Source of the DNA: a bacterium
GTDB taxonomy: Bacteria; Sysuimicrobiota; Sysuimicrobiia; Sysuimicrobiales; Segetimicrobiaceae
Direction: 5' to 3'
Assembly (NCBI GenBank): GCA_035295165.1
Contig: DATGJN010000026.1
Coordinates: 22,874 to 86,873 of the forward strand
Length of the DNA: 64,000 bases
The notes under the pieces: model-generated
What the model was told of the DNA's origin: nothing
The model's database searches: none
Seen by the model: the letters and a program-made list of their open reading frames with translations, nothing else
Position numbers and translations under genes: made by a program
Shown here: positions 35,905-44,641 of the stretch, piece after piece
How positions within the stretch are numbered: position 1 is the first letter of the stretch
Layout of the letters: every line of letters starts with the position of its first letter

Positions 35905-36894
35905 CTACGTCGGCAGCACCGCCGACAGCCCCGCGGCATCGTGCATGATCGTCTCGATCTCGTGCAGCACCTGCTCAGAGAGCCGGACGCCCGTCGCCCC
36001 GGCCGCGTCGGCGATCTCCGCCGGCGTTCTGGCGCCGATCAGCGCCACGGTGACAGGGGGCCGGGACAGCACCCATGCCACGGCGAGCTGTGGCAGCGTG
36101 GCTCCGCACCGGCGGGCCACCGCCGCCAGCCGATCGACGACGTCCAAGTTGCGCTCGAAATTCCCGGGCGTCAGCAACGCCTGGCCGAACAGGGTGCCGC
36201 TCTTTCGCCAATCGGCGTCGTCGAACACGGTCGCCCGCGTCAACGCGCCGGTCAGCAGCCCGTGCGCGAGGGGGCCGTACGCCATGACCCCGATTCCGAG
36301 CTCGCGGCACGTCGAGAACGTCTCACGGAGCCACCGTTGATCGAACAGGTTCACGCTGACCTGGTTCGCGGTGAGACGCGCGCCGCGGAGCGCAGAGGCG
36401 CACGCCCGGAGCTGGGCGCCGGTGAAGTTGGAGACGCCGACGTGCCGCGCCTTGCCCGTCCGGACGAATCCCTCGAGCGTCGCCGCGACGTCGTCGAGCG
36501 GCACGGTCGGGTCCGGCCAGTGCACGAGGTACAGATCGATGTAGTCGGTCTGGAGCCGTTTGAGGCTCGCCGCGATGTGTTCGCTGAGCGCGTCGCGCCG
36601 GCTGTCCCGCCCGAGCACCTGGCTCTGCGCGTTCCAGATCAGGCCGCCCTTGGTCACGACCACCGCGTCCGCCCGGCGCGGGCCGAGCGCCCGTCCGAGC
36701 AGTTCCTCGGCGTGGCCGTTCCCGTACGACGGCGCCGTGTCGAAGCACGTGACGCCCGCGTCGAGCGCCGCGGCGATCGTCCGGATCGCGTCGCGGTCGT
36801 CGCTCGGTCCATACCGCGCGCCGCCGATCGGCCACGTGCCGAGGCCGATCGCCGACGACCGCAGCGTGCTCTGCCCGAACGTTCGCAACTCCAC
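35905..36894 (-). CDS. aldo/keto reductase
   Basis: NADPH-dependent (beta/alpha)8 reductase, 329 aa. The tetrad is readable: Asp and Tyr in CFDTAPSYGNGHAEELLG, Lys in VVVTKGGL, His in LYLVHWPDP. The segment GVMAYGPLAHGLLTG is typical of the family. It is 28 bases after the DppC-type gene and 59 before the FAD oxidoreductase, so redox steps follow import in the same transcript. Substrate unknown. Confidence 0.93.
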   Translation of the reverse strand: MELRTFGQSTLRSSAIGLGTWPIGGARYGPSDDRDAIRTIAAALDAGVTCFDTAPSYGNGHAEELLGRALGPRRADAVVVTKGGLIWNAQSQVLGRDSRRDALSEHIAASLKRLQTDYIDLYLVHWPDPTVPLDDVAATLEGFVRTGKARHVGVSNFTGAQLRACASALRGARLTANQVSVNLFDQRWLRETFSTCRELGIGVMAYGPLAHGLLTGALTRATVFDDADWRKSGTLFGQALLTPGNFERNLDVVDRLAAVARRCGATLPQLAVAWVLSRPPVTVALIGARTPAEIADAAGATGVRLSEQVLHEIETIMHDAAGLSAVLPT

Positions 36895-36922
36895 CGTGCG
36901 ACCTCCCCTCGATGTCGTCCCG

Positions 36923-37810
36923 CTATCTCGACGCCGTGTGGGGATCCAAATAGTCCCGCACGGCGTCGCCGAACTGCCCGACGGTCACCACGACCACGCT
37001 GAGCGCGAGGCCTGGAATCGTGGAGATCCACCAGCCGGTGGTCAGGTAGTCCCGCCCGTTGGCGATGATGAGGCCCCACGACGGGTGGGCCGGCGTCGTG
37101 CCGAGTCCGAGGAAGCTCAACGACGCCTCGGCCAGGATGACCAGGCCGAGCTCGACCGTGGCGACCACGACGAGCGGCGTGACCGTGAACGGCACGATGT
37201 GGCGCCACACCAGCCGGAGCGTGCCCGCGCCCGTGGCCAGCGCGGCCGTGACGAACTCCCGTTCTTTCGTGACCAGCGAGGACGCCCGCGCGATCCGCGC
37301 GAACGTCACCCAGCGCGTCACGGACAGCGTGATGATCACGTTCGCGACGCTCCGACCGAGCACCGCCGCGATCAGGATCGCGAGCAGGATCGACGGGAAC
37401 GCCAGCTGCAGGTCGGCGAGGCGCATCAGCACCGCGTCCAGCACCCCGCCGCGGTACCCGGCCGCGACGCCCGCGGCGAGGCCGACCGCGCCGGCCGCGA
37501 GCACGGTGGCGACACCGACGATGAGCGAGATGCGCGCGCCCTGGAGCACCTGCGCGACGAGGTCCTTGCCGACCTGATCCGTCCCGAGCCACGCCCGCGG
37601 CCCGTCCGGCAAGAGCGTCCCCGGGGGCGCCAGGCGGTCCGCGAGGCGGACCGTGACCGGGTCGTACGGCACCAACATCGGACCGACCACGGCCACGAAC
37701 GCAAACGCCGCCAGCGGCGCGCTCCACCACAGGAGACGCCGGCGCGCACGGCCGACCGCGGCGGGCACAGACGACATCGAGACCGGTGCGCTCATCGCCG
37801 CGGCGGTCAT
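36923..37810 (-). CDS. peptide/nickel-type ABC permease, DppC/OppC
   Basis: Channel subunit, 295 aa. LGTDQVGKDLVAQVLQGARIS is the OppC hallmark and VTAALATGAGTLRLVWRHIVPF the coupling loop. The ATG at 37810 overlaps the DppB stop by ATGA; the longer open frame upstream only overprints DppB. No ATP-binding gene is found in this operon. Confidence 0.92.
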   Translation of the reverse strand: MTAAAMSAPVSMSSVPAAVGRARRRLLWWSAPLAAFAFVAVVGPMLVPYDPVTVRLADRLAPPGTLLPDGPRAWLGTDQVGKDLVAQVLQGARISLIVGVATVLAAGAVGLAAGVAAGYRGGVLDAVLMRLADLQLAFPSILLAILIAAVLGRSVANVIITLSVTRWVTFARIARASSLVTKEREFVTAALATGAGTLRLVWRHIVPFTVTPLVVVATVELGLVILAEASLSFLGLGTTPAHPSWGLIIANGRDYLTTGWWISTIPGLALSVVVVTVGQFGDAVRDYLDPHTASR

Positions 37811-38727
37811 CGGTAGCGAATCCGTGGGTCGATGTACGCGTAGCTCACGTCGACGAGCAGGTTGATCAGGATGAACCCCGCGGTGATGCACAGGACCCCG
37901 ACCTGCACAACCGGATAGTCGCGATTGCTGATCGCATCGACGAGCAGGCGCCCCGCGCCCGGCCACGCGAACACGGTCTCGACGATCACCGCCCCGGCCA
38001 GCAGGTTGCCCAACTGCAGCCCCACGATGGTGACGACCGGGATCAGTACGTTGGGGAGCGCGTGCCGGGCGATGACGGCGCGCCGGGTCAGCCCCTTGGC
38101 GTACGCCGACCGGATGTAGTCCTCGTCCACGACTTCCAGCAGGCCGCTGCGCACGAGGCGCGTGAGCACGCCGATCAGCAGGAGCGCGAGCGTCACGGCC
38201 GGCAGCACGAGATGCTGCATCCCGCCGATCCCGGCGCTCGGCAGCCAGCGAAACTGGCGCGCGAAGATCAGGATGAACATGATCCCGAGCCAAAAGTTCG
38301 GCACGGACTGTCCGAGGAGCGAGGCGATCGACACCACGTAGTCGACCGCCGACCGGATGCGAATCGCGGCCAGGATGCCGAGCGGGAGGCCGACCGCGAC
38401 GGCTAGCGCCATCGCGCTCCCGGCCAGGAGCGCCGTCGCCGGCAGCCGCTCGGACACGGCCTGCGTCGCCGGTTCCTCCAGCCGCAGCGACGCGCCGAAG
38501 TCCAACCGGGTCGCGCCCGCCAGATACCGCGTGTACTGGGTCGCGAGCGGCTGGTCGAGCCCCAGGCGGTGGCGCAGCGCCTCCACGTCCTGGCGCGTGC
38601 CCTCCGAGCCGATCATCATCTGTGCGGGGTCCCCGGGGATCACCCGGACCGCGACGAACACGATCGTCAGCGCGCCCCACAGTACGAACAGGGCATAGAC
38701 CAGCCGGCCGCCGAGATACGACGTCAC
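37807..38727 (-). CDS. peptide/nickel-type ABC permease, DppB/OppB
   Basis: Channel subunit, 306 aa. N-terminal GRLVYALFVLWGALTIVFVAV, periplasmic VIPGDPAQMMIG and the coupling loop YIRSAYAKGLTRRAVIARHALPN are diagnostic. It is 39 bases downstream of its binding protein and overlaps its DppC partner. Confidence 0.93.
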   Translation of the reverse strand: MTSYLGGRLVYALFVLWGALTIVFVAVRVIPGDPAQMMIGSEGTRQDVEALRHRLGLDQPLATQYTRYLAGATRLDFGASLRLEEPATQAVSERLPATALLAGSAMALAVAVGLPLGILAAIRIRSAVDYVVSIASLLGQSVPNFWLGIMFILIFARQFRWLPSAGIGGMQHLVLPAVTLALLLIGVLTRLVRSGLLEVVDEDYIRSAYAKGLTRRAVIARHALPNVLIPVVTIVGLQLGNLLAGAVIVETVFAWPGAGRLLVDAISNRDYPVVQVGVLCITAGFILINLLVDVSYAYIDPRIRYR

Positions 38728-38766
38728 GGGTTCATGCCCGGTCGCTGCGCACCGCGCGCCCGCCCG

Positions 38767-40338
38767 TTACCGTTTCACGGTGACGGAGGTAAACGTCGGG
38801 AACGTCGGCGTCGGGACAAATCCCTGCACCGACTTGCGCGACACGTAGGTCTCGATCAGCTCAAACGGGTACACACCGACCGCGTCGTCCCACAGGATCT
38901 CGCACACCTGGCCGTAGTAGACCTTCCGGTTGTTCTGGTCCACCGACTGGGCGGCCAAATCGAGCAGGTGGTCCACCTGCGGGTTGGCGTACCCCATGCG
39001 GTTCGCCTGGGTCGTGTACAGACGGTGCAGGACGAAATCCGAGTCGCCGGTGATGACGATGTTCGTCTGGAGGTCGAGATCCCAATCCAGCTTGAGGAGC
39101 CGGTCGAGCCACTGCGCCCGCTCCGCCTGCGCGTCCTTGACCCGCACGCCGACCGCGTTCCAGTACGAGAACAGCGCCTGCGCGACCTCACGGTCCTGCG
39201 GTCCGGAGCCGGGGTTCCAAATCATCGAGGTGTCGAACCCGTTGGCGTGGCCGGCCGCGGCCAGCAACTGCTTGGCCTTCGCCGGGTCGTACCCGTACGG
39301 GCGCTGTGGTGCGTACCCGAACACCGTGGACGGGATCGGCGCGGTCATCGGCCGCGCAATGCCCTTCAACAACGTGTTCAGCATCGTGTTGATGTCCAGC
39401 GCGTAGATCATCGCCTGCCGCACGCGCTTGTCGGTGAACGGACTGCGCTTGACGTTCATCCAGATGAAGTAGTAGCGGTACGAGGGGGTGGTCTGGACAT
39501 TGAGGTCCGCGTTACTCCGCAGCGAAGCGAGCTGATCCGGCGGCAATCCGTACGTGAGGTCGACCTCGCCCGTGATCAACGCCGTGACGCGCGCGGCGAT
39601 CTCCGGGATGTCTCGGAACCGGAGGGTCTTGATCCCGGGCGGCGTCGCCCAGTATCCGGGGTTCGCGTCCAGGACCAGCTCGCTGTCCGGCCGGTAGGAT
39701 GTCACGCGGAACGGGCCGGACCCGATCGGACGGTTGAAGAAGCCGGCGTTGTTCATCGAGGCGGCCGGCAGGATCGAGAGCAGCGATAAGTTGGCCAGCA
39801 TCGTCCCGACGGGTGTCTTCGTCTTGACGCGAACTGTGGTGTCGTTGGGCGCGTCGACGGTGTCGATCGCCACCCACAACGGCGCAAACGGTCCCTTCTG
39901 CGCGATCATTCGCTCCAGCGACGCCTTGACGTCCCGGGCGCTGAGCGTCGTGCCGTCGTGAAACTTGACCCCGGGGCGGAGCGTGAACACCCAGGTGGTT
40001 GGGTCCGGTGTCTCCCATTTGACGGCGAGCGCCGGGCGGTACCCTCGGGTGCGCGTGTCGCGCGCAACGAGCGTATCGAAGACGTGGGCCGATACGACGC
40101 GCACCGATTCCTCGGCGGCTTGGGCGCCCATCGGGTCCAGCGCGACGATGCGCGCGGGAAGCGAGACGCGCAACTCCCCGGTCGGCGCGGCCGCAGCCGC
40201 GTAGGCTGACGGTACCGCCCGGCCGTACGCGCCGAGCAGCACACCGCCGGCCGCGGCGCCTGCCGCGAGAGCCGCGTTGTCGAGGAACTGCCGGCGGGTC
40301 ACCCGCCGCATTCCGTGTTCTCTCCGATCGCGTGCCAT
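38767..40338 (-). CDS. peptide-class ABC transporter substrate-binding protein (family 5)
   Basis: Extracytoplasmic binding protein, 523 aa. The Tat-type leader RRVTRRQFLDNAALAAGAAAG precedes a mature family-5 fold: FTLRPGVKFHDGTTLSARDVKASLERM, IGSGPFRVTSYRPDSELVLDANPGYW and VRQAMIYALDINTML. The ATG has GAGGAGGTGTGTCG upstream. The PLP enzyme just upstream and redox enzymes downstream suggest an amino-acid-like or amino-sugar ligand. Confidence 0.92.
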   Translation of the reverse strand: MARDRREHGMRRVTRRQFLDNAALAAGAAAGGVLLGAYGRAVPSAYAAAAAPTGELRVSLPARIVALDPMGAQAAEESVRVVSAHVFDTLVARDTRTRGYRPALAVKWETPDPTTWVFTLRPGVKFHDGTTLSARDVKASLERMIAQKGPFAPLWVAIDTVDAPNDTTVRVKTKTPVGTMLANLSLLSILPAASMNNAGFFNRPIGSGPFRVTSYRPDSELVLDANPGYWATPPGIKTLRFRDIPEIAARVTALITGEVDLTYGLPPDQLASLRSNADLNVQTTPSYRYYFIWMNVKRSPFTDKRVRQAMIYALDINTMLNTLLKGIARPMTAPIPSTVFGYAPQRPYGYDPAKAKQLLAAAGHANGFDTSMIWNPGSGPQDREVAQALFSYWNAVGVRVKDAQAERAQWLDRLLKLDWDLDLQTNIVITGDSDFVLHRLYTTQANRMGYANPQVDHLLDLAAQSVDQNNRKVYYGQVCEILWDDAVGVYPFELIETYVSRKSVQGFVPTPTFPTFTSVTVKR

Positions 40339-40354
40339 CGACACACCTCCTCGA

Positions 40355-41416
40355 TTACTGGGCCGTCCCGGCGCGGTGCGCCTGGCCCAGCGGTCCCGCC
40401 AGATGCGCCGCGTTCGCAAAGATGAGCGGATCTCCGCCGGTGTTGATGAAGACCACCGTGCTCCCCGGGGCGACGGTTCCCTGCGCGACATCACGGAGCA
40501 GCGCGGCGAACGCCTTACCGGTGTAGACGGGGTTGAAGATGAGCGCTTCCGACATGGCGGCGGTTCGGATCGCGGCAAGGGCGGCGGCCGTGGGGACGCC
40601 GTACGCGTCGCCGCGCTCCCCGTCGTCGAGCCGCAGGGGCTCGTTGGGCACGGGCGCGCCGAGCAGCGCGGCCGCGGCTCGGGCGAACTCCCGCACCTTT
40701 GTGTCCACGACGTCTGAGAGGGCGCCGACACACACGCCGGTGATACACGTAGATGCGAGGCCCTCGGCCGGACCCCGCGCCCCCACGAGCAGGCCGGCGA
40801 GTGTGCTCCCGGAGCCGACGGCCACGTAGAGGTGGTCCGGATGTATCCCCCCGGCGCGACACTGGGCGTCGAGCTCCACGGCGGCCTGCACATACGCCGC
40901 CGCGGCGAGCGCCCCGGCGTGCGAGCCGCCGTGGAGATAGATCAGGTACGGTCTCTCTCCGCGGGCGCGTTCCTCTTCGACCCACGCGTCGAGACGGCGT
41001 CGAGTGCCCTCCGCGTACGGATCCATCTGATCCGTGAAGCGGATTTCCGCGCCGAGCAGATGGTCCAGGAGCAGGTTGCCTTGGATGGGTTCCGTGCCGG
41101 TGCCGCGCAGGAGCAGACCCACTCGGAGTCCGGCGCGCGCTCCCGCGGCGGCGGCGACGCGGCAGAAGTTGGACTGCGCCGCGGCGGTCGTCAACAGCGA
41201 CGTCGCGCCTTCGGCCAGCGCGTCGCCCACGAGGTACTCGATCTTGCGGACTTTGTTTCCGCCGAGTGCGAGGCCCGTGAGGTCGTCTCGCTTGATCCAG
41301 AGCTGGATGTCGAGCGCCCGCGACAAGTTCGCCGCGTGCTCGAGCGGCGTGGGCAGCACGGCAAGCGGAAACCGGGGCAGCCGGTCGAGCGTGGCCACGA
41401 TCGGCGACCGGCTCAC
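40355..41416 (-). CDS. D-cysteine desulfhydrase / ACC deaminase family PLP enzyme
   Basis: Fold-type II pyridoxal-phosphate lyase, 353 aa. PTPLEHAANLSRAL and IKRDDLTGLALGGNKVRKIEYL carry the Schiff-base Lys (GGNK), followed by TTAAAQSNFCR, and the phosphate-binding loop is in VAVGSGSTLAG. These are typical of D-cysteine desulfhydrase and 1-aminocyclopropane-1-carboxylate deaminase. The start is GTG 41416, overlapping the regulator stop by GTGA; upstream open frame is spurious. It likely breaks down a D-amino acid or cyclic amino acid to an oxoacid plus ammonia. It is the first enzyme gene in the operon. Confidence 0.87.
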   Translation of the reverse strand: MSRSPIVATLDRLPRFPLAVLPTPLEHAANLSRALDIQLWIKRDDLTGLALGGNKVRKIEYLVGDALAEGATSLLTTAAAQSNFCRVAAAAGARAGLRVGLLLRGTGTEPIQGNLLLDHLLGAEIRFTDQMDPYAEGTRRRLDAWVEEERARGERPYLIYLHGGSHAGALAAAAYVQAAVELDAQCRAGGIHPDHLYVAVGSGSTLAGLLVGARGPAEGLASTCITGVCVGALSDVVDTKVREFARAAAALLGAPVPNEPLRLDDGERGDAYGVPTAAALAAIRTAAMSEALIFNPVYTGKAFAALLRDVAQGTVAPGSTVVFINTGGDPLIFANAAHLAGPLGQAHRAGTAQ

Positions 41417-42093
41417 GCCTGCCGCCCCAGCGTGGAGAGCACGGTGCGCATGCCGCCGAGGACGTGGTCGCGCATCAGGCGGCCGGCAGCGTCGGTGTCG
41501 TGCCTCGCGAGCAACTCGAGCAGCGCGGCGTGCGCCGCGGGATCGGGCGCGGACAGCCGGCTGGGATCGAGGAGGCGCGAGCGGTAGTATTCGCACTGAT
41601 CCGCGAGATTTTCGAGGACCTGATCGAGGCGTGGCATGCCGGCCGTGCTCCGCACGTGACGGTGAAACGCCCGGTCGGCGGCGCGAAGCGCGTGGATCGC
41701 GGCCGGAAGTTCCGCGCGCCGCTGGCGCACCGTCTCGTTCAGCCGGCGGGCCTGGTCGAAATCGTCGGCGGAGATGCGGGACGCCGCCTCGCGCGTCGCC
41801 AGCGCTTCCAACTCGGCCCGCATGAGGTAGATCTCGCGCACCCCGTCGGGGTCGAGCCGCGCGACGACCGCTTCTTTGTGCGGGGTGAGGCGGACGAACC
41901 CCTCTCCCGCAAGACGCTTCAGGGCGTTCGCGATCGTGATGCGACTGACGCCCAGGCCGGCGGCGATCCGGCTGACCACCACCGGCTCGTCCGGTCCCCA
42001 CCGGCCCTGGATGATGGCCTGCCGGATAGACTCGTAGGCCGCCTGCTCTCTGGTCTTGAACTCGAGAGGCGGCGTCTCGGGCGCAGATCGCAT
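41413..42093 (-). CDS. GntR family regulator, FadR/FCD subfamily
   Basis: DNA-binding regulator, 226 aa from ATG 42093. The N-terminal winged helix (YESIRQAIIQGRWGPDEPVVVSRIAAGLGVSRITIANALKRL spans the recognition region) is followed by an all-helical FCD ligand domain with candidate metal His in FHRHVR and LMRDHVLGGM. Upstream in-frame starts are ATG 42123 and TTG 42138. A TGCATTATGCA palindrome lies just upstream of 42093, which favours the short form with autoregulation. It heads the seven-gene operon and presumably senses the imported amino-acid-like compound. Confidence 0.86.
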   Translation of the reverse strand: MRSAPETPPLEFKTREQAAYESIRQAIIQGRWGPDEPVVVSRIAAGLGVSRITIANALKRLAGEGFVRLTPHKEAVVARLDPDGVREIYLMRAELEALATREAASRISADDFDQARRLNETVRQRRAELPAAIHALRAADRAFHRHVRSTAGMPRLDQVLENLADQCEYYRSRLLDPSRLSAPDPAAHAALLELLARHDTDAAGRLMRDHVLGGMRTVLSTLGRQA

Positions 42094-42099
42094 GCTACA

Positions 42100-42110
42100 T
42101 GCATTATGCA
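42100..42110. promoter_or_regulatory. candidate GntR operator / promoter palindrome
   Basis: Perfect 5+1+5 palindrome (TGCAT-T-ATGCA) in the region between the GntR start and the divergent gene at 42302. On the minus strand it includes CATAAT nine bases before ATG 42093, which could serve as a -10 box for a leaderless or very short leader message. No matching -35 was seen. Confidence 0.35.
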
Positions 42111-42301
42111 ACCGACCCGCCATCCCCTGCTGGTTCAAGCCCCTTCCAGGACTCTCCGTCCCTCCCAGCGGCCTTCACGCGGCGGTCGTGGCGATCTCGC
42201 GCTCGCGTAGAAGGGGAGGAAGGGCTCGGCGCACCACCGTAGTGCTGACAGGCACGTCGGGAAGACGCGCCCGCAACGGGCGCCTCGCGAAAGGTGCGAT
42301 C

Positions 42302-42874
42302 GTGCTCTCGAGGCGGCGGTTTCTCGGAATCGGTCTTCTGCTTTCGGCGACGGCGGCGTCGCTGGGGGCGTGGCGCGTGCTCGACATCGTCCGCCGCCGG
42401 CCGCCGGAGCCGGCGCTCGGCGACGCTCCGACCGGGACGCTCGCCGCGTCGACGGTGGCCACGCTCGTGGCCGCCGCACAGGCGGTCACGGGGTATCCCG
42501 TCGAGCCCAGCCACTACGAGGAGTACTACCGTTGGCGGGCGCAACACCTTCGAGGATACTTCGCGCTCTACGAACGGTTTGCCGGAGCGGTGGATCGCGA
42601 CGCGATCCGCTCGGCCGGGCGGCCGTTCGTCGCGTGTGCTGCGGCCGTGCGCGCAAGGATTCTGGCCCGGGCGGTCCGCTCGAGGCATCCGGCGACGGTC
42701 GTGGACCGGCTGCGCGTCGACATGCTCGACGCCGAGTGGCCCACGTTTGACCGCTTCGTGCTCGGCGAAACGCTCGCGTTGTTTGCCCGCACCGACGCCT
42801 GGGTGGCGCTCGGGTATCACGGATGGCCGGGTGTGCCGCGGGGCCTCGACCGCTACCGGCGCGCGCCCGGTTAG
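42302..42874 (+). CDS. gluconate 2-dehydrogenase subunit 3-like protein
   Basis: Small Tat-exported subunit, 190 aa. The leader LSRRRFLGIGLLLSATAASL has the twin-Arg pattern. Mature motifs (TLVAAAQAVTGYP, HYEEYYRWRA) and length resemble the subunit 3 that accompanies GMC-type gluconate dehydrogenases. GTG 42302 has AAAGGTG six bases upstream. The partner GMC oxidoreductase begins 52 bases after its stop. It should be required for export or maturation of the flavoprotein. Confidence 0.78.
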   Translation: MLSRRRFLGIGLLLSATAASLGAWRVLDIVRRRPPEPALGDAPTGTLAASTVATLVAAAQAVTGYPVEPSHYEEYYRWRAQHLRGYFALYERFAGAVDRDAIRSAGRPFVACAAAVRARILARAVRSRHPATVVDRLRVDMLDAEWPTFDRFVLGETLALFARTDAWVALGYHGWPGVPRGLDRYRRAPG

Positions 42875-42925
42875 CCGGGTCCGCTCCCGATGAGCAACCG
42901 GCTGGCAAGCGGACGCTGACATGCG

Positions 42926-44491
42926 ATGACCGGACGCACCGTGGCTGTTGTCGGCTCGGGGGTCTGCGGGACCGTCATCGCGTTTCTGCTGGCGCAGCGG
43001 GGATACAGGGTCGACGTGTTTGAGAAGGGCGGCGACTATCCGTACCCGCACGCGCCGCAGTTTCAGGACCGGTTCCTGCACGGGTACGAGAATCCGGCGT
43101 ACGCTCCGCCAGACGACCTGCAGGGACTCACGCTTTCTGGCGACTACCACCGCGATCTCAACGACGAGCGCCACATCGTCGTCGGCGGGTCCGCGACCCA
43201 TTGGGGCGCCATTACCCCCCGCTTGCGCCCGCCCGATTTTCGCACGAAGAGCCAGTACGGGTTTGGGGACGATTGGCCGATCACCTACGATGAGGTGGAG
43301 CCGTACTACTGTCGGGCGGAGGCGCTGCTCGGAGTCTCGGGTACGGATGCGGACAACCCGTTCGCACCGGCGAGATCCCGGCCGTATCCCCTGCCGCCGT
43401 TCGAGTTGAGCTACGGTGACCGCGTGCTCGCCGGACGGCTCGCCGCACACGGCATTACGTTACATACAACGCCGCAGGCCGCGACGCGCCAGGCCTACGG
43501 CGCGCGCCCGGCCTGCCAGAACTTCGGGGCGTGCGACGTGTGTCCGATCGGGGCCCGGTATTCGCCCAACTATCATTTGATGCGCGCCGTCGCCACGGGC
43601 GCGTGCGCGGTGCATTCCCAAACCGCGGTCCGGCGCATCGTCGCGGACCGGTCGGGCCGGGCGACGGCGCTCGTGGTCCGGCCGGACGGCGGGGCCGCCG
43701 ACCGGGACCACGGCGCGGACGTGATCGTCGTGGCCGGCGGGGCGATCGAAAACGCGCGACTGCTACTGCTCTCGCGCCAGGACCGATCGCTCGGCGGGCT
43801 TCGGCTCGGCGACGTCGTCGGGCACTATCTCGCGTTCCACCATCTTTGGACCGGGCGCCTACACTATGCCGAGCCGTTGTATCCTGGCGAGGTCGGCCGG
43901 TTCACCGGGCAGAGCTACCAGTTCATCGACCCGCCGGGGCGTGGGGCGCACGGCGCGGTCAAACTCGAGTTCTCCTCCAACATCGTGCCGCCGCCTGAAC
44001 GCTCAACCGACGGCGCGACGACGGGCTCGGACGTCCTCGAGGCCCTCCGGCCCACCCGGGCGCAGCGGATGCTGACGGTTCACGCGGAAAGCGACCCGAG
44101 CCCGCGGCGGGTCGTGACGCTGTCGGAGACGCGCGACCGCTTCGGGGATCCCTACGCGCACGTGCACTATGAGCTCACCGAGTTCGACCACGAGACGTAC
44201 CGCTTCGGACGCGGCCTCTTCGAGCGGGTCGCCGCGGCAACGGGCGCGCGGCGCGCCGAGTTCGAGCCGGTCGAGAGCGTCTACTCGGGATGTCATCACA
44301 TGGGCACCTGCCGGATGGGCCGCGGGCCGCGCGACAGCGTCGTGGATTCGTTCGGCGCCGTGCACGGGAGTCCCAACCTGTTCGTCGTGGGCGGCAGCGC
44401 GTTCGTGGGGCCGGGCCCCGTCAACCCCACGCTCACGATGGTCGCGCTTGCCACCCGCACGGCCGATTACATCGCGGGCCGCCTGCTGTAA
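42926..44491 (+). CDS. GMC family FAD oxidoreductase (gluconate dehydrogenase large-subunit-like)
   Basis: FAD enzyme, 521 aa, oxidising an alcohol or sugar acid. The nucleotide fold VAVVGSGVCGTVIAFLLAQRGY starts at residue 5, VGGSATHWGAITPR is the flavin loop, and the C-terminal CHHMGTCRMG with VGGSAFVGPGPVNPTLT contains the catalytic His region. The Cys-rich patch ACQNFGACDVCPIGA resembles gluconate dehydrogenase large subunits. It has no signal peptide, so it probably rides out with the Tat signal of the upstream subunit. A cytochrome c subunit is absent, leaving the electron acceptor open. Confidence 0.88.
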   Translation: MTGRTVAVVGSGVCGTVIAFLLAQRGYRVDVFEKGGDYPYPHAPQFQDRFLHGYENPAYAPPDDLQGLTLSGDYHRDLNDERHIVVGGSATHWGAITPRLRPPDFRTKSQYGFGDDWPITYDEVEPYYCRAEALLGVSGTDADNPFAPARSRPYPLPPFELSYGDRVLAGRLAAHGITLHTTPQAATRQAYGARPACQNFGACDVCPIGARYSPNYHLMRAVATGACAVHSQTAVRRIVADRSGRATALVVRPDGGAADRDHGADVIVVAGGAIENARLLLLSRQDRSLGGLRLGDVVGHYLAFHHLWTGRLHYAEPLYPGEVGRFTGQSYQFIDPPGRGAHGAVKLEFSSNIVPPPERSTDGATTGSDVLEALRPTRAQRMLTVHAESDPSPRRVVTLSETRDRFGDPYAHVHYELTEFDHETYRFGRGLFERVAAATGARRAEFEPVESVYSGCHHMGTCRMGRGPRDSVVDSFGAVHGSPNLFVVGGSAFVGPGPVNPTLTMVALATRTADYIAGRLL

Positions 44492-44582
44492 AGGCCCCCC
44501 CCAGCGCGAGGCGCGGCACGCGGGACCGCGCATCGCAGGTTCGCCGCGCGGGCGCAGTATCGGGTGACACAGACGAGCGGTC

Positions 44583-44611
44583 TTGGCAGTGGTCACCTGC
44601 CGCGGGATACT
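44583..44611 (+). promoter_or_regulatory. possible promoter of the aldo/keto reductase
   Basis: TTGGCA (44583-44588) and GATACT (44606-44611) with a 17-base spacer, matching 5 and 4 of 6 consensus positions, 31 bases before ATG 44642. Confidence 0.4.
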
Positions 44612-44641
44612 GAGGTTGGGGCGGCGAGGAGGAACCGACGC

